64,000 bases of DNA from Bedellia somnulentella. Its lineage: Eukaryota; Arthropoda; Insecta; Lepidoptera; Bedelliidae. Positions 44,993 through 54,943 of the stretch are shown here, piece after piece. Under the pieces are notes generated by a model that saw only the letters and a program-made list of their open reading frames with translations, was not told the origin of the DNA and did not search any database. Position numbers and translations under genes: made by a program. The number at the start of each line of letters is the position of its first letter. The stretch's first letter is position 1. The DNA lies in the NCBI GenBank assembly GCA_963576735.1, contig OY755173.1, positions 10,944,873 to 11,008,872 of the forward strand, given 5' to 3'.

Positions 44993-45565
44993 TGTCAGGC
45001 CTTACGGGATGGTATTCAATACTAGAGAAATCTATAACCTCTACAAATAAAACTCCGTTTAATTAACTATCATTTCATATAATCAACACTATACTGTTCT
45101 ACAATAACTACAGCAAATATAGTTCCGTAGCAAGTGACTATATACATACATTCAATAGCGTTACATGAAACACCTATGCACATTTTAATACATAGTAGTA
45201 GTGAAGCATTTAGGCATAAATATACTATCTATACTTAAGCACAAGTATATATACACTTAGTAATTAATACAATTAGCAATAGCAAAACTTACATAATATC
45301 TTTCAAGCAGCAGTTCCTCTCGACTAGACAGTCAGAACTCGAATGACGCAGCTACTGGCACGTCACCCGTTTTAAACACTGAGACAAACAACTCCGGTAC
45401 GGTAGTGGGGGTTGCACGTGCGCATGCAGCTGCGTCACTCAGTAATACGATCTTTCATTTTCAAACTTATGAATTAAACTTGTAGTTATTCAAAAGTATA
45501 TATTTAAGTATACAATGATACATTATGTTACAAGTATTATCACCTTATATAAAGTGGTGATGACA
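44993..45565 (-). repeat. LTR-2 left LTR (3' LTR of the element)
   Basis: 573 bp. On the minus strand a TATATAAGG sequence sits near the start of the LTR. The plus-strand middle holds a GC-richer stretch (ggtagtgggggttgcacgtg). Same as 51603-52175. Confidence 0.88.
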
Positions 45566-45724
45566 GTCGGCCATCCTTTTTATAAGCATGACCTCATGCT
45601 GTCAGTAAACTCAAAATTTAATACATTAGAGGTTTAAGCATACTAGAAAGGATAATTATATTATTATTATTATTATTTTATTATTATTATTTTTTTCACT
45701 TTATCCCTTTTTTGTTTTTCCGAC

Positions 45725-46020
45725 CTTACATTAAATTGGACCATTCCGTCCTCACATTAAATTGGACCATTCCGTCCTCACATTAAATTGGACCATTCCG
45801 TCCTCACAATAAATTGGACCCTTCCGTCCTCACAATAAATTGGACCCTTCCGTCCTCACAATAAATTGGACCCTTCCGTCCTCACAATAAATTGGACCCT
45901 TCCGTCCTCACAATAAATTGGACCCTTCCGTCCTCACAATAAATTGGACCCTTCCGTCCTCACAATAAATTGGACCCTTCCGTCCTCACAATAAATTGGA
46001 CCCTTCCGTCCTCAAATAAA
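45725..46020. repeat. 26-bp minisatellite, about 11 copies
   Basis: Tandem 26-bp units with core AAATTGGACCCTTCCGTCCT. The first three units carry TTAAATTGGACCATT and the next eight carry ATAAATTGGACCCTT, with almost no other change. It lies upstream of the 3' LTR of LTR-2 (element orientation), in its 3' non-coding region. Confidence 0.85.
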
Positions 46021-46540
46021 CCATTCCGTCTTTAAAAATAATCAAACGTGTGCACTTCAAATATAATTATCTACTTTATATTTACTAAATATAAAACAAT
46101 ATAATTAATCAAGAACAACGGATTTATCGGACAGCTCGTTACCACTATACTATTGCGCCAAAAGGGGTATGTTGGCATAACCCATCTGTAACTTTTAGTA
46201 ATCAGCCTAAACAATTTGTCATTTTAGTTATCTTCTATAATTTGAATGATATATTATGCTATCCTTACTTATGTAAAATGGCAATACAAAGATGGAAGAG
46301 AGACCAAAAAGAAAATACAACGGTGTGCGTAACATTAGTATGGCCGATTCCATACTAGCCCTATGAAAATTGATAAAAATTTATAAATTAATAAAATAAA
46401 AATTCGTATTTGATATTGACGCTTGTCATTTACTGACACTTTGGGTAGCTTTCATATATTCATTAAACTGTAATAAGCTTTTAAATGAAGACTGCGTTTT
46501 ATTATTACTTTGAATTTCTTTTCTTATTTTATTATAAAAT
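46021..46540. other. LTR-2 internal DNA, unrecognised
   Basis: AT-rich, no ORF. It may be the untranslated 3' part of the retrotransposon. Confidence 0.35.
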
Positions 46541-47514
46541 AGTGGATCGGCCCAGCTTCGCACGGGTAGCGTTGTTTTTTTTTTTTTTTTTAAATATCTG
46601 AGGTTTCTTTCTTCAATCACTGCTCAAACATTGTAAAATTTAGCGCAATATTTTCAATCTATTAAATTTATAGCACTCCTGAACAGTGCTGTTTGGTGTT
46701 ATTTTATGAACGGTTCAGTGTTTCCTTTTATTAGAAAATTTTTGGAATAAAACGCCATGAAGTATGTAAAAATAGTATTATCTATAAAAGAAATCATTAC
46801 GTGATGTAGGATGCAACCACTGGCGCCATCTAGCTTGTAATATGTAAATTAGTAAAGATTTGGTTTTGGTCACGGGCGCGATGGCTTATTTCATGTATAA
46901 TTTCAGCGTTTCTCTACCGATTTCCATGATTCTTTTTTTTTTTTTTATTGAATAGGTAATAACGTTACCTGTTTTATTTTAGGAATGAGTGAGAGTATTA
47001 TAAACGTAAGATTAAACAAATATAATCAGAATGCTCCGAACTGCTAAGCTATCAGGAGTTACACGTGTTATTGTGAGTCAACCATAAGGATAGACACATG
47101 CTATTGCCGAATATATTTTTTTTAGACAATTTTATGAAGAATATTTCCGTCATACTTGATTTCTATGTAAGTTTAACCATTAAGGCTGCACACGCGACGG
47201 AAGCTTAAAAATTTGAGTAACTTCCCCTGTTTTCCCAAAATTCCCCTTCACTACTCTGATGAAAAGTACACTATAACCTGCCCAGGAGTATGAAGAATAA
47301 TTGTGCCAAGTTTCGTTAAAATCCGCCAGTAGTTTTCGTTTCCATAAGGAACATACAAACCGACAGACAGACAGACAGAGACAGACAAAAATTTTACTGA
47401 TAGTATTTTTGGCATCAGTATAGATCACTAATCACCCCCAGATAGTTATTTTGAAAATATATTCAATGTATAGAATTGACCTCTCTACAGATTTATGATA
47501 AGTATAGATTTTAC
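46541..47514. repeat. Lepidopteran repeat family D, copy 2
   Basis: Starts agtggatcggcccagcttcg and ends ctctctacagatttatgata agtatagatt. Same organisation as 17501-18404, with a longer T-run near 46565 and several indels. Nested within LTR-2. Confidence 0.65.
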
Positions 47515-48584
47515 ACATAAACCCATGAGAAATGTATTCATTTTTGACAATCTGTCCTTTTCAATCGAATTCTAATGTATATCTATGATAAGCTGATTTT
47601 ATGTCAACAACATCGTCTGAATGCCATCATACTTACTATACGCTAAACGTATTGTAGAGGAAAAGGGAAGATCTTCCGCCAGGCGGTGGTATGCCTGGGG
47701 ACCGCGGTCCAACTGTATTAAGTTGGAACTTGTATATATAGTAAATGTTTTAGAAACTTCGATTGCGCGATGTACAATTTGTATGGCGAGTTTTGATGAC
47801 GAGTGTGACGTATATTGCTTCGTTTCGTGTTGCTGTGGAATGTGATTCTTCTTGCACTGTCAGCGTTTCTATGTAGTGCGCGTCATTGTGTACTGATAGC
47901 GCGTAGTATTTTTAAGCAAACTAGTAAGCGGTTTAGCATTAATTGGCAACATTTCTAAAAATACCGTTTCTAAATTTTCAAATATGTAAACATATATTTT
48001 GCTATGAATTATTTTTAGAGAAGAATAATAAAAACCGAAAATTGTTTGGGATGTCACACCTACGGCGGAACGAGAAGTTACTGTTGATGAATATTGAAAA
48101 AAAAACATTGTTAAGACAAAACAGATGTTATATTCTATTTCATTCACAGTCTCTTTCCCTGGCACACGTGTTATTTTGACCCAAATAACTTATTCGCCCA
48201 AGTTACCACAAAAAAAAAGCTTTATATCGAACATCGAATTTAATACAAATCCTAGTGAAGACACACTGACTGACACATAGTGTATAAACTCGCTTGGTAA
48301 CTAGGGAATATGATTTGTTGAAATTAAACCGCTGTTCAAACAGGTCGCTTTATCGGACATCTTAATCGGACCAGCATATTTACATCACAAAATAAAAGCA
48401 TTCATATCGCGATGTACAAAACAATGTCAACGCCATCTAGTGGTTAACAGTAACACAAAATTAATATAAATAATTTAAAGGTAAACTAAATACTTAAATA
48501 ATCTGAGAAAACGTAAACAAACCAAAATAGTTGACTGACAGTGTGACAGTGACAGTAAAGAAATGCATTTAATGGCATCCTTAT
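47515..48584. other. LTR-2 internal DNA, unrecognised
   Basis: 47620-47900 is less AT-rich, with a 74-codon ORF and a gaccgcggtcc palindrome. I see no reverse transcriptase, integrase or envelope motifs. Origin unclear (captured or foreign DNA is possible). Confidence 0.35.
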
Positions 48585-48878
48585 TAAATACAAATTTTCA
48601 AATGTTTTGGTATTATCACTCTATTTTTTTATTTTATTTTTTTTATTTTTTTTTGTTTGTAATCTACTATTAATGTTGGGAATTTTAATTAATTTTAGTT
48701 ATATTTTATCATAGTTTTTAATCAAATGTTTTGTTATATCTTTAAGTTATAATATAATATTGTCAATGCTGTGTGCACTGTTGTTGGCATTATAACTGAC
48801 CAAGACTTTAAAATGAATGTGAATGCAATCTATGTTATAATGCTGTTGGTGTGCCTTGAATAAATAAATAAATAAATT
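48585..48878 (+). mobile_element. LINE 3' end with AATA tail (copy 2)
   Basis: Closely matches 6311-6628 (gctgttggtgtgccttgaat then aaataaataaataa). A 5'-truncated insertion in the interior of LTR-2, opposite in orientation to gag. Confidence 0.65.
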
Positions 48879-49079
48879 CAACAAGGCAAATCGGCAAAAA
48901 TGTTATCACTATGCCATATAAGTGACGTCATTCGGGGGTAACGTGCATTTAGAATTACAAACGAAAATCATGGAATATACCAAAACAAAAGATTATATAG
49001 GTCGCTTTATTGTGCATCTAAGTTCTCTATAAACAATAAAATACGTATGCCCAAAAAACAAATGTTCTTAATTTAAAAT

Positions 49080-49378
49080 TTTGGAACGAAGTGCCGAAAG
49101 AATGCTTAAAGAAGCTGGCCAGTCCTAAAAACTGGCGAATATTATGTCGGTTGGTAGGTGTGGGCAATTTTAAGGACCAATTTGTCTGAAACTGATAATT
49201 TTGAAAAGCACTGGTCAGTTATATGACCTATTTTATTGCATTCAGCACACCTTGTTAGTGGCTGTGAACAGCTGGCAAATAAATGACCTTCCCGTTTACA
49301 ATTTAACCAACTAGAAGTCTGTGGTAGAGCACGTGTTTCTAAGTCATTGTTATTTGTCTTATACTGAGGTTGACCCAT
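49080..49378 (-). pseudogene. LTR-2 zinc-knuckle and RT remnants
   Basis: 49142-49378 codes on the minus strand for two zinc knuckles (CKREGHLFASC and CAECNKIGHITDQC) near the gag C-terminus. Just downstream (49080-49140) the minus strand reads IRQFLGLASFF, the motif that follows the RT thumb in Ty3/Gypsy elements. Protease and the RT core between them are absent, so a large internal deletion joins gag to late pol. Confidence 0.65.
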
Positions 49379-49455
49379 TTTTATGTACCGGGGCGATCAT
49401 TGTCAGGTCAGATATAACTAACGTTTCGCAAATAAGACAGAAGTTTGTCCGGGTC

Positions 49456-49728
49456 TTCAAATTTAACGTATCTATTACTTAATCGTTACCCAATACTTTA
49501 GTGTATCTATATTATATATCTTTCTACATCTATGTATGTATTTAATATGTATAAGTTTATGTAATTTATAAACTGATAATTTCAGTACGTCCCAACTGCT
49601 ACAACCATTGTACTTTTTAATTTTATAATGAAATTTATAATTAGCTTTACTTTTAAAAAAACTGCTGTCTTATTTACCATTGTATTAGCATTAAGCCGTT
49701 GATTTCTTAAATAAACAAATAAATAAAG
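49456..49728 (+). mobile_element. 5'-truncated LINE inside LTR-2 gag
   Basis: About 270 bp ending ttcttaaataaacaaataaa taaag. Gag coding sequence is readable on both sides (GIDDRAVCLGAEAV to the right, FEDPDKLLSYLRNV to the left, minus strand), so it interrupts gag. The target duplication is short or not clear. Confidence 0.65.
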
Positions 49729-49837
49729 TAACTGCCTCGGCTCCTAAGCACACTGCTCTGTCATCTATCCCGTGTAAAACACATTCTACCGCCCTAGTTC
49801 CTACTATCCCACACCTATTTATCAATGTATTTTTTTT

Positions 49838-50875
49838 TTATATATAATAGTACTCTTCCAGTGAATCATTTAATCGAGCACGTTTAGCTAACATATTGCC
49901 AAGCATTTGCCCATAATTTTCTTCGACAGGGAATGTAGACAAAAGCTTCCTTTGCCACTCTCCCCACGTAAAAAGAACAGACGATAACCCCTCAAACCAC
50001 CTCTGGGCAACACCTTTTAATTTTGGCAGCGCAAAGTGTACTATTTGTTTTTCTGACCAACTATATATTGTAGCACACTCGTTAACCTTGTGCAACCACG
50101 TGGTCATCGTCTGCTCCTTTCGGCCGGGATCAAACTTGGGCATTGGATTATGCATGCTTGTCCCTATTTTGTCCGACGAATCCGTTTGGTTCATAGATTT
50201 TACTATTTGTGCTATCTTCATTAAACTATCTATACTTAAAGACGGATTGTTTGACTCACCCACCGCGGCGGCTTGGTGTTCTGCATTGGTAGTTGCAGCC
50301 ACGAGTACCAGCCGATCGTTCCGGCGGCGCGGCTGATCCCGTGAACGACGATCACCTGAACGCCTGCCACGCAAGCGACGACGGTATTGAGGGCGCCGGA
50401 TGTACGAGCGACAGCGTCGGTCGCGGACCTCCGGGCTAACGCCCCGTGATTCGCCACTGCTATCTTCAGATCGGCGGTCTCGTGAGTGGCAGCTTCGCGC
50501 CCGGTAGCCAGGCGATTGTGGCCGCACAACACGCTCACGTGACTGAAGATTCTTTCCTTCATTGTACTGGTTGTACAGCGTTTCGTGATGCAATCCAAGC
50601 TCCTCATGGCTGGATGGTTCTTCAGACGTGCTCACTACACGACGATGGTGAATGTGCGATCGACACGGGAGCACCGGACTGCGCTGGCTCCGATACTCGT
50701 CCATGCAGCGACTGGTCCGGTCACATAAATCGCGGCATACCGGACTTCGTGACCGGGTTCGATAATGGTCAGCTCCAGTGCGCCTGGAGTGCGACCAACC
50801 TTTGCGAACTGATGGCGAAGTTTTAGACTCCACATTAATCTGAAAAAATAAATTGGTACGCGTAGTTTCTGGCAT
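49838..50875 (-). CDS. Gag protein of LTR-2, truncated
   Basis: A 345-codon minus frame. Residues 1-200 are Arg/Ser-rich and low complexity (e.g. RRLRGRRSGDRRSRDQPRRR), likely RNA-binding. From about 245 it has the gag domain typical of Ty3/Gypsy-type elements (MPKFDPGRKEQ, TWLHKVNECATIYSWSEKQ, FALPKLKGVAQRWFEGLSS, NMLAKRARLNDSLEEYYY). A stop at 49838 cuts it just after EEYYY. The same domain continues in another frame and is then broken by the LINE insertion. Structural coat role; not functional alone. Antisense ORFs over it are artefacts of its high GC content. Confidence 0.75.
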   Translation of the reverse strand: MPETTRTNLFFQINVESKTSPSVRKGWSHSRRTGADHYRTRSRSPVCRDLCDRTSRCMDEYRSQRSPVLPCRSHIHHRRVVSTSEEPSSHEELGLHHETLYNQYNEGKNLQSRERVVRPQSPGYRARSCHSRDRRSEDSSGESRGVSPEVRDRRCRSYIRRPQYRRRLRGRRSGDRRSRDQPRRRNDRLVLVAATTNAEHQAAAVGESNNPSLSIDSLMKIAQIVKSMNQTDSSDKIGTSMHNPMPKFDPGRKEQTMTTWLHKVNECATIYSWSEKQIVHFALPKLKGVAQRWFEGLSSVLFTWGEWQRKLLSTFPVEENYGQMLGNMLAKRARLNDSLEEYYYI

Positions 50876-51602
50876 AAAGTGGAAAGTGGTAGCAGCAAGC
50901 TAAGTAGCCTTGTAACCATAAATAAGTACAGACTAGATTAGGACGGGTCCGAGTACTAAAAGGGGAAAATGTGAATAAATAACTCTTAATTAAAGTTCCA
51001 CCTTAGACGTAGATCAACAACGTAAATCAGCGAATGATTAAAGGAAAATAGCTACCGAAACTCATTTATACTGCTTTCCTCTTGAAATAAAAATATTTAT
51101 TCGTTCAAATTTTTCTAATGATTATATTGTACATTATTGTACATTCGCCGCTCATGCACTTGCTACCAATTTCGCAGTATTCATACTTTATTGATTTGAC
51201 TCGTTTCCGGCCGGTTATATCCTCTCCGGTAGTATGAGTCAAATGAGCAGCCAATATTTATATTTCGTTTAATTGTATCGGAAGGATACTTATAAATTAT
51301 CTCAAGTCAAATCAGCAACTATTATAACTTAACTGGGTATCAGATAAACGTTAAAATATACCGGAAATTGACAAATACATTGTTACTCATTGAAGAAAAA
51401 ATAACTGTAGGGACCAATACAGTCAGACACAACTTGTGTTTAGTATTACCCGACTTCTAATTTGTTAACTTCTACTGTTTGCTTACCAACTTCATCGAGT
51501 TGGTTACATCAGGTCAGAACAACACAGTATATATAATACAATACATACATAATGCTTACGCATTAAAAAAAAAACAAACTGGTTCTATCCCCACTTCTGA
51601 AA
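50876..51602. other. LTR-2 leader between 5' LTR and gag
   Basis: Non-coding 0.7 kb; on the minus strand it follows the 5' LTR. Next to the LTR the minus strand reads TTCAGAAGTGGGGATAGAAC, a possible primer site with a few bases' offset. A rare GC cluster (ttccggccggttatatcctc) lies at 51205-51225. Confidence 0.45.
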
Positions 51603-52175
51603 TGTCAGGCCTTACGGGATGGTATTCAATACTAGAGAAATCTATAACCTCTACAAATAAAACTCCGTTTAATTAACTATCATTTCATATAATCAACACT
51701 ATACTGTTCTACAATAACTACAGCAAATATAGTTCCGTAGCAAGTGACTATATACATACATTCAATAGCGTTACATGAAACACCTATGCACATTTTAATA
51801 CATAGTAGTAGTGAAGCATTTAGGCATAAATATACTATCTATACTTAAGCACAAGTATATATACACTTAGTAATTAATACAATTAGCAATAGCAAAACTT
51901 ACATAATATCTTTCAAGCAGCAGTTCCTCTCGACTAGACAGTCAGAACTCGAATGACGCAGCTACTGGCACGTCACCCGTTTTAAACACTGAGACAAACA
52001 ACTCCGGTACGGTAGTGGGGGTTGCACGTGCGCATGCAGCTGCGTCACTCAGTAATACGATCTTTCATTTTCAAACTTATGAATTAAACTTGTAGTTATT
52101 CAAAAGTATATATTTAAGTATACAATGATACATTATGTTACAAGTATTATCACCTTATATAAAGTGGTGATGACA
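51603..52175 (-). repeat. LTR-2 right LTR (5' LTR of the element)
   Basis: 573 bp, same as 44993-45565 by reading; followed by the target duplication ATAG. The 52176-52614 stretch after it is the right arm of the piggyBac-like element. Confidence 0.88.
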
Positions 52176-52628
52176 ATAGTAAAAATAAAACACTAAACCT
52201 GTGGGCTGTCGTACTGACCCCTTTTTTGATTGAAGTTTTTGACTTATAGACTACTATAAATTTACCCTTTTTTAAACTAACACTAAATATACACTATTTA
52301 GAGTTGAAAAAACACTTACAACACGTTTTCCACCAATGAACACAATTTATATCACAAGAAAAGCACGAGCGTCGTTCACTCGCGGTTCCGCCAAATAGAA
52401 ACTAAAATAACGTCGAAATCTGTCAAGTGACCCATAGAGTATCATACATCATTTAATTGGTTATTAAATTTTCCTTCATTCATTCAAACATTCTACATGC
52501 CGAAATATACTTTAAGACAAGCTACAATGGTTTAAAGATGAGTGATAAACTGCCGTCCATCCGAGTTGACGCTGGGCGAATGTGCAAAAACGCGCTGTCA
52601 AACGGAGTTGACGTTGGGTTTCGAAAGG

Positions 52629-52725
52629 TTAAAAGATAATTAGCTTTATTGCATGGTAATAAATTGCATTTTTGTTTACCATATTTTTGTAAGTACGCTC
52701 TCCCGTTTAGTTAGTAGCTTCATGA
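52629..52725. repeat. Segmental duplication, right block, copy B (right of insertion)
   Basis: Starts with the right TTAA and matches 40992-41088 (agataattagctttattgca onward), with a few substitutions, up to the agtagcttcatg border. Confidence 0.8.
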
Positions 52726-52739
52726 ACATAACATCTTTC

Positions 52740-53456
52740 GGTGTTTAGTTTGATCGATTTATAATATGAAAAGGGTATGTTATAAAAGCGAGGTCTAGGC
52801 CAATTGGAAAAAACTGGAAAATACCGAAAGAAGTTATGTTTTGGTTTACAGAGCGAAAAGCATAGATCAGATGTTTTTTTTATTTTATTTCTTATTTTCA
52901 CTGAAGCAAAGAATCTCATTCCATACTTTCTCAGTTTGAACTAGGTATATGATATTTTTCATTATTAAATATTTAGATAATAACAATATTTTAGATAGGC
53001 ATTCCATGGGCAAAGTTGTTTAGTTTGATGTCCTTTATCGATTTATAATATAAAAAGGGTATGTTATAAAAGCGAGGTCTAGGCCAATTCGCTCTGTAAA
53101 CAAAAATATAACTTCTTTCGGTATTTTCCAGTTGTATTGATCGTCGTTGAAAAATAATATCATGAAAATAAACCGGTAAGCGAGCGATTGAACTGGAAAA
53201 TACCGAAAGAGGTTAAGTTTTTGTTTACACCATAGATTAAATGTTTTTTTTATTTCTTATTTTCACTGAAGCAAAGATTCTCATTCTATACATTCTTAGT
53301 TTGAACTAGGTACGACAATTTTTAATTATTATAATTTTTTGAAAATTACAATATTTTAGATAGGCATTCCATGGGCAAAGTTGTTTAGTTTGATGTCCTT
53401 TATCGATTTATAATATAAAAAGGGTATGTTATAAAAGCGAGGTCTAGGCCAATTTA
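52740..53456. repeat. Tandem array of a non-autonomous repeat unit
   Basis: The segment tcgatttataatataaaaag then ggtatgttataaaagcgag occurs three times (about 52752, 53039, 53398). The stretch ttcttattttcactgaagca occurs twice and ggcattccatgggcaaagtt twice. Inverted pieces aactggaaaataccgaaaga and its complement lie at 52806 and 53113/53190. It looks like a partly tandem, partly inverted MITE array; an antisense unit is at 42475-42705. Confidence 0.65.
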
Positions 53457-53602
53457 GATGTGTTTTCCTGTTTTCCTCTCCTCTATTATGTGACACTGGC
53501 AAAATTACTGTTACTTACAAAATATAAGCCATTTAAGTAAAAGCTAAAGACAGCCAGCCGACCAAACCGAACCGACCAACGGACCAACCAATAAAAAAAA
53601 CT

Positions 53603-54007
53603 AGTTGTGCCAGCGTTGCCAGAATGTTACAAAAGTAACATTTTACGTTACTTTTGACCCTCTCATGTTACTTCCATGTTACATGACTCAATATGTTACT
53701 TTTGTGTTACTTTTCAGATTTCTGAAGCTTTCCTTTCCTGAAGTTTTATAAAAGTAGCAATAAAAGTTACCTCTCTATTATTGGCAATGTAAAATTGTTC
53801 ATGAAGAAGTACCGCGCTTGTTGTTTTTCTCAATAAAATAAGTTGATGACCTTTTTTTTATTTTTTTTTAGCTCAAGCGTTTTATGCGCGCGCATACTAA
53901 ATCTACGAGTGTTTCACAGGTCATGTTACTTTCGTCGTGTAAATGTTACTTTTTGAGCTGTGTCGTGTTATATTTGACCATCTGGCACTGGCAACACTGA
54001 GTTGTGC
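53603..54007. mobile_element. hAT-like MITE in the malectin promoter region
   Basis: The element proper is 53611-53999 (389 bp). It starts CAGCGTTGCCAG and its right end reads, on the minus strand, CAGTGTTGCCAG, a hAT-type terminus. It is flanked by the 8-bp duplication AGTTGTGC (53603-53610 and 54000-54007). Inside are many GTTACTTT motifs, mainly in the left 120 bp. No transposase ORF. Its right edge is 141 bp from the malectin ATG. Confidence 0.85.
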
Positions 54008-54139
54008 CGTGTCGTGTCTCTTTCGTTTCATGTCGTGATTATTATTTAGCCGGTTGAGATATTTAGACCCGCTTTTACTGACTACAAATGTTAGTCTCTT
54101 TTTAATGCAAGAGAGAATAGTTATCGTTGATGGTTTAAA

Positions 54140-54943
54140 ATGAGTTGTTTGTTTCAAGTAGCTTGTTCGACATTTACACTCCTCATATTATTTAATAGTG
54201 CTACGGGATTAGGTGAAATTATTTATGCCATAAATGCGGGAGGATCTGCTCACACCGATATTTACGGCATACACTATGAAAAAGATCCTTTACATGGAAG
54301 AATAGGTACCGCATCTGACTATGGGAAACAACTTGTGATGATTGGGCGAGTGAATCCAAAAGATGAAGTATTGTATCAGACTGAACGTTATCACCATAGT
54401 ACTTTTGGGTACGATATCCCGGCTAGCCAGGACGGTGATTATGTTTTGGTGTTGAAGTTCAGTGAAGTTTATTTTAATGCACCTAACATGAAGGTGTTCG
54501 ATGTAGTGCTTAACGGAGACCACACTATTGTGGCTGACCTAGACATATTTGACAAGGTTGGACGTGGCGTAGCTCATGACGAATATATTCCATACAGCAT
54601 CAAAAATGGCAAACTATATTATAATGAAGAGGAGTCTGACATACGGGGAGGTAAAATTAAAGTTGAATTCATTAAAGGATATAGAGATAACCCCAAAATC
54701 AATGCTCTATATGTGATGCGTGGAACCCTTGATGAAGTTCCCAAATTACCACCATTAGTGTGGCCTGAGAATGATGTCGAAGAGCCAATTGAAGATATTG
54801 AAGAAAAAAGTTCTAAGTCAAGGAAAGCCAGTGGTCCTAGACAACCAGATCCATATTCCATAGAAGACAACTCAGTGTTATTACCAGTGTTTATTACCAT
54901 AGGTGCATTTATACCCCTGCTGTTTTGCCTGTGCAAACTATAA
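54140..54943 (+). CDS. MLEC: Malectin (ER carbohydrate-binding membrane protein)
   Basis: 267 codons in a single exon. It has a signal peptide (about 1-23), a malectin domain (about 26-195) starting IIYAINAGGSAHTDIYGIHY and including the EVYF motif (109-112) and KVFDVVLNG, an acidic linker (about 208-222), and one C-terminal transmembrane helix (about 247-265) with a very short tail. This is the order and length of animal malectin, a type I ER membrane protein that binds diglucosylated N-glycans with ribophorin I in glycoprotein quality control. In vertebrate malectin the Y-F pair of EVYF helps bind the sugar; it is kept here. The only long ORF in the window without retroelement character. 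The start chosen is the first ATG, right before the signal peptide. A transposon lies in its upstream region. The absence of introns could mean a retrocopy, but no poly(A) tract or flanking duplication was seen. Confidence 0.93.
   Translation: MSCLFQVACSTFTLLILFNSATGLGEIIYAINAGGSAHTDIYGIHYEKDPLHGRIGTASDYGKQLVMIGRVNPKDEVLYQTERYHHSTFGYDIPASQDGDYVLVLKFSEVYFNAPNMKVFDVVLNGDHTIVADLDIFDKVGRGVAHDEYIPYSIKNGKLYYNEEESDIRGGKIKVEFIKGYRDNPKINALYVMRGTLDEVPKLPPLVWPENDVEEPIEDIEEKSSKSRKASGPRQPDPYSIEDNSVLLPVFITIGAFIPLLFCLCKL

Larger units (their letters stand above)
44993..52175 (-). mobile_element. LTR retrotransposon LTR-2, defective
   Basis: Two 573-bp LTRs (44993-45565 and 51603-52175), both starting TGTCAGGCC and ending GATGACA, show no difference on reading. 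The target duplication is ATAG (44989-44992 and 52176-52179). gag lies on the minus strand, so the 5' LTR is the right one. The interior keeps gag, a zinc-knuckle piece and a trace of reverse transcriptase, but protease, integrase and most of RT are missing. Several other repeats fill the rest. Most likely a Ty3/Gypsy-type element, from the gag family. Confidence 0.85.
44000..52628. mobile_element. piggyBac-like non-autonomous element with nested LTR retrotransposon
   Basis: Perfect 14-bp terminal inverted repeats, CCTTTCGAAACCCA at 44000-44013 and TGGGTTTCGAAAGG at 52615-52628, are flanked by TTAA on both sides. The paralogous empty site at 40992 has one TTAA. Motifs of the GAGTTGACGCTGGG type recur near both ends (about 44084, 44134, 52563, 52604; also 44778). 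Removing the nested retrotransposon leaves about 1.44 kb without a transposase ORF. TTAA duplications and CC-starting ends point to piggyBac (inference; Kolobok elements also use TTAA). Confidence 0.85.

Noticed and set aside
45725..46020. Regular short repeats that could be taken for a CRISPR array
   Set aside because: The 26-bp units are directly tandem with no variable spacers, in an insect retrotransposon; it is a minisatellite.
50446..50826. A 126-codon plus-strand ORF and other frames over the LTR-2 gag
   Set aside because: Shadows caused by the GC-rich Arg/Ser-coding part of gag on the other strand.
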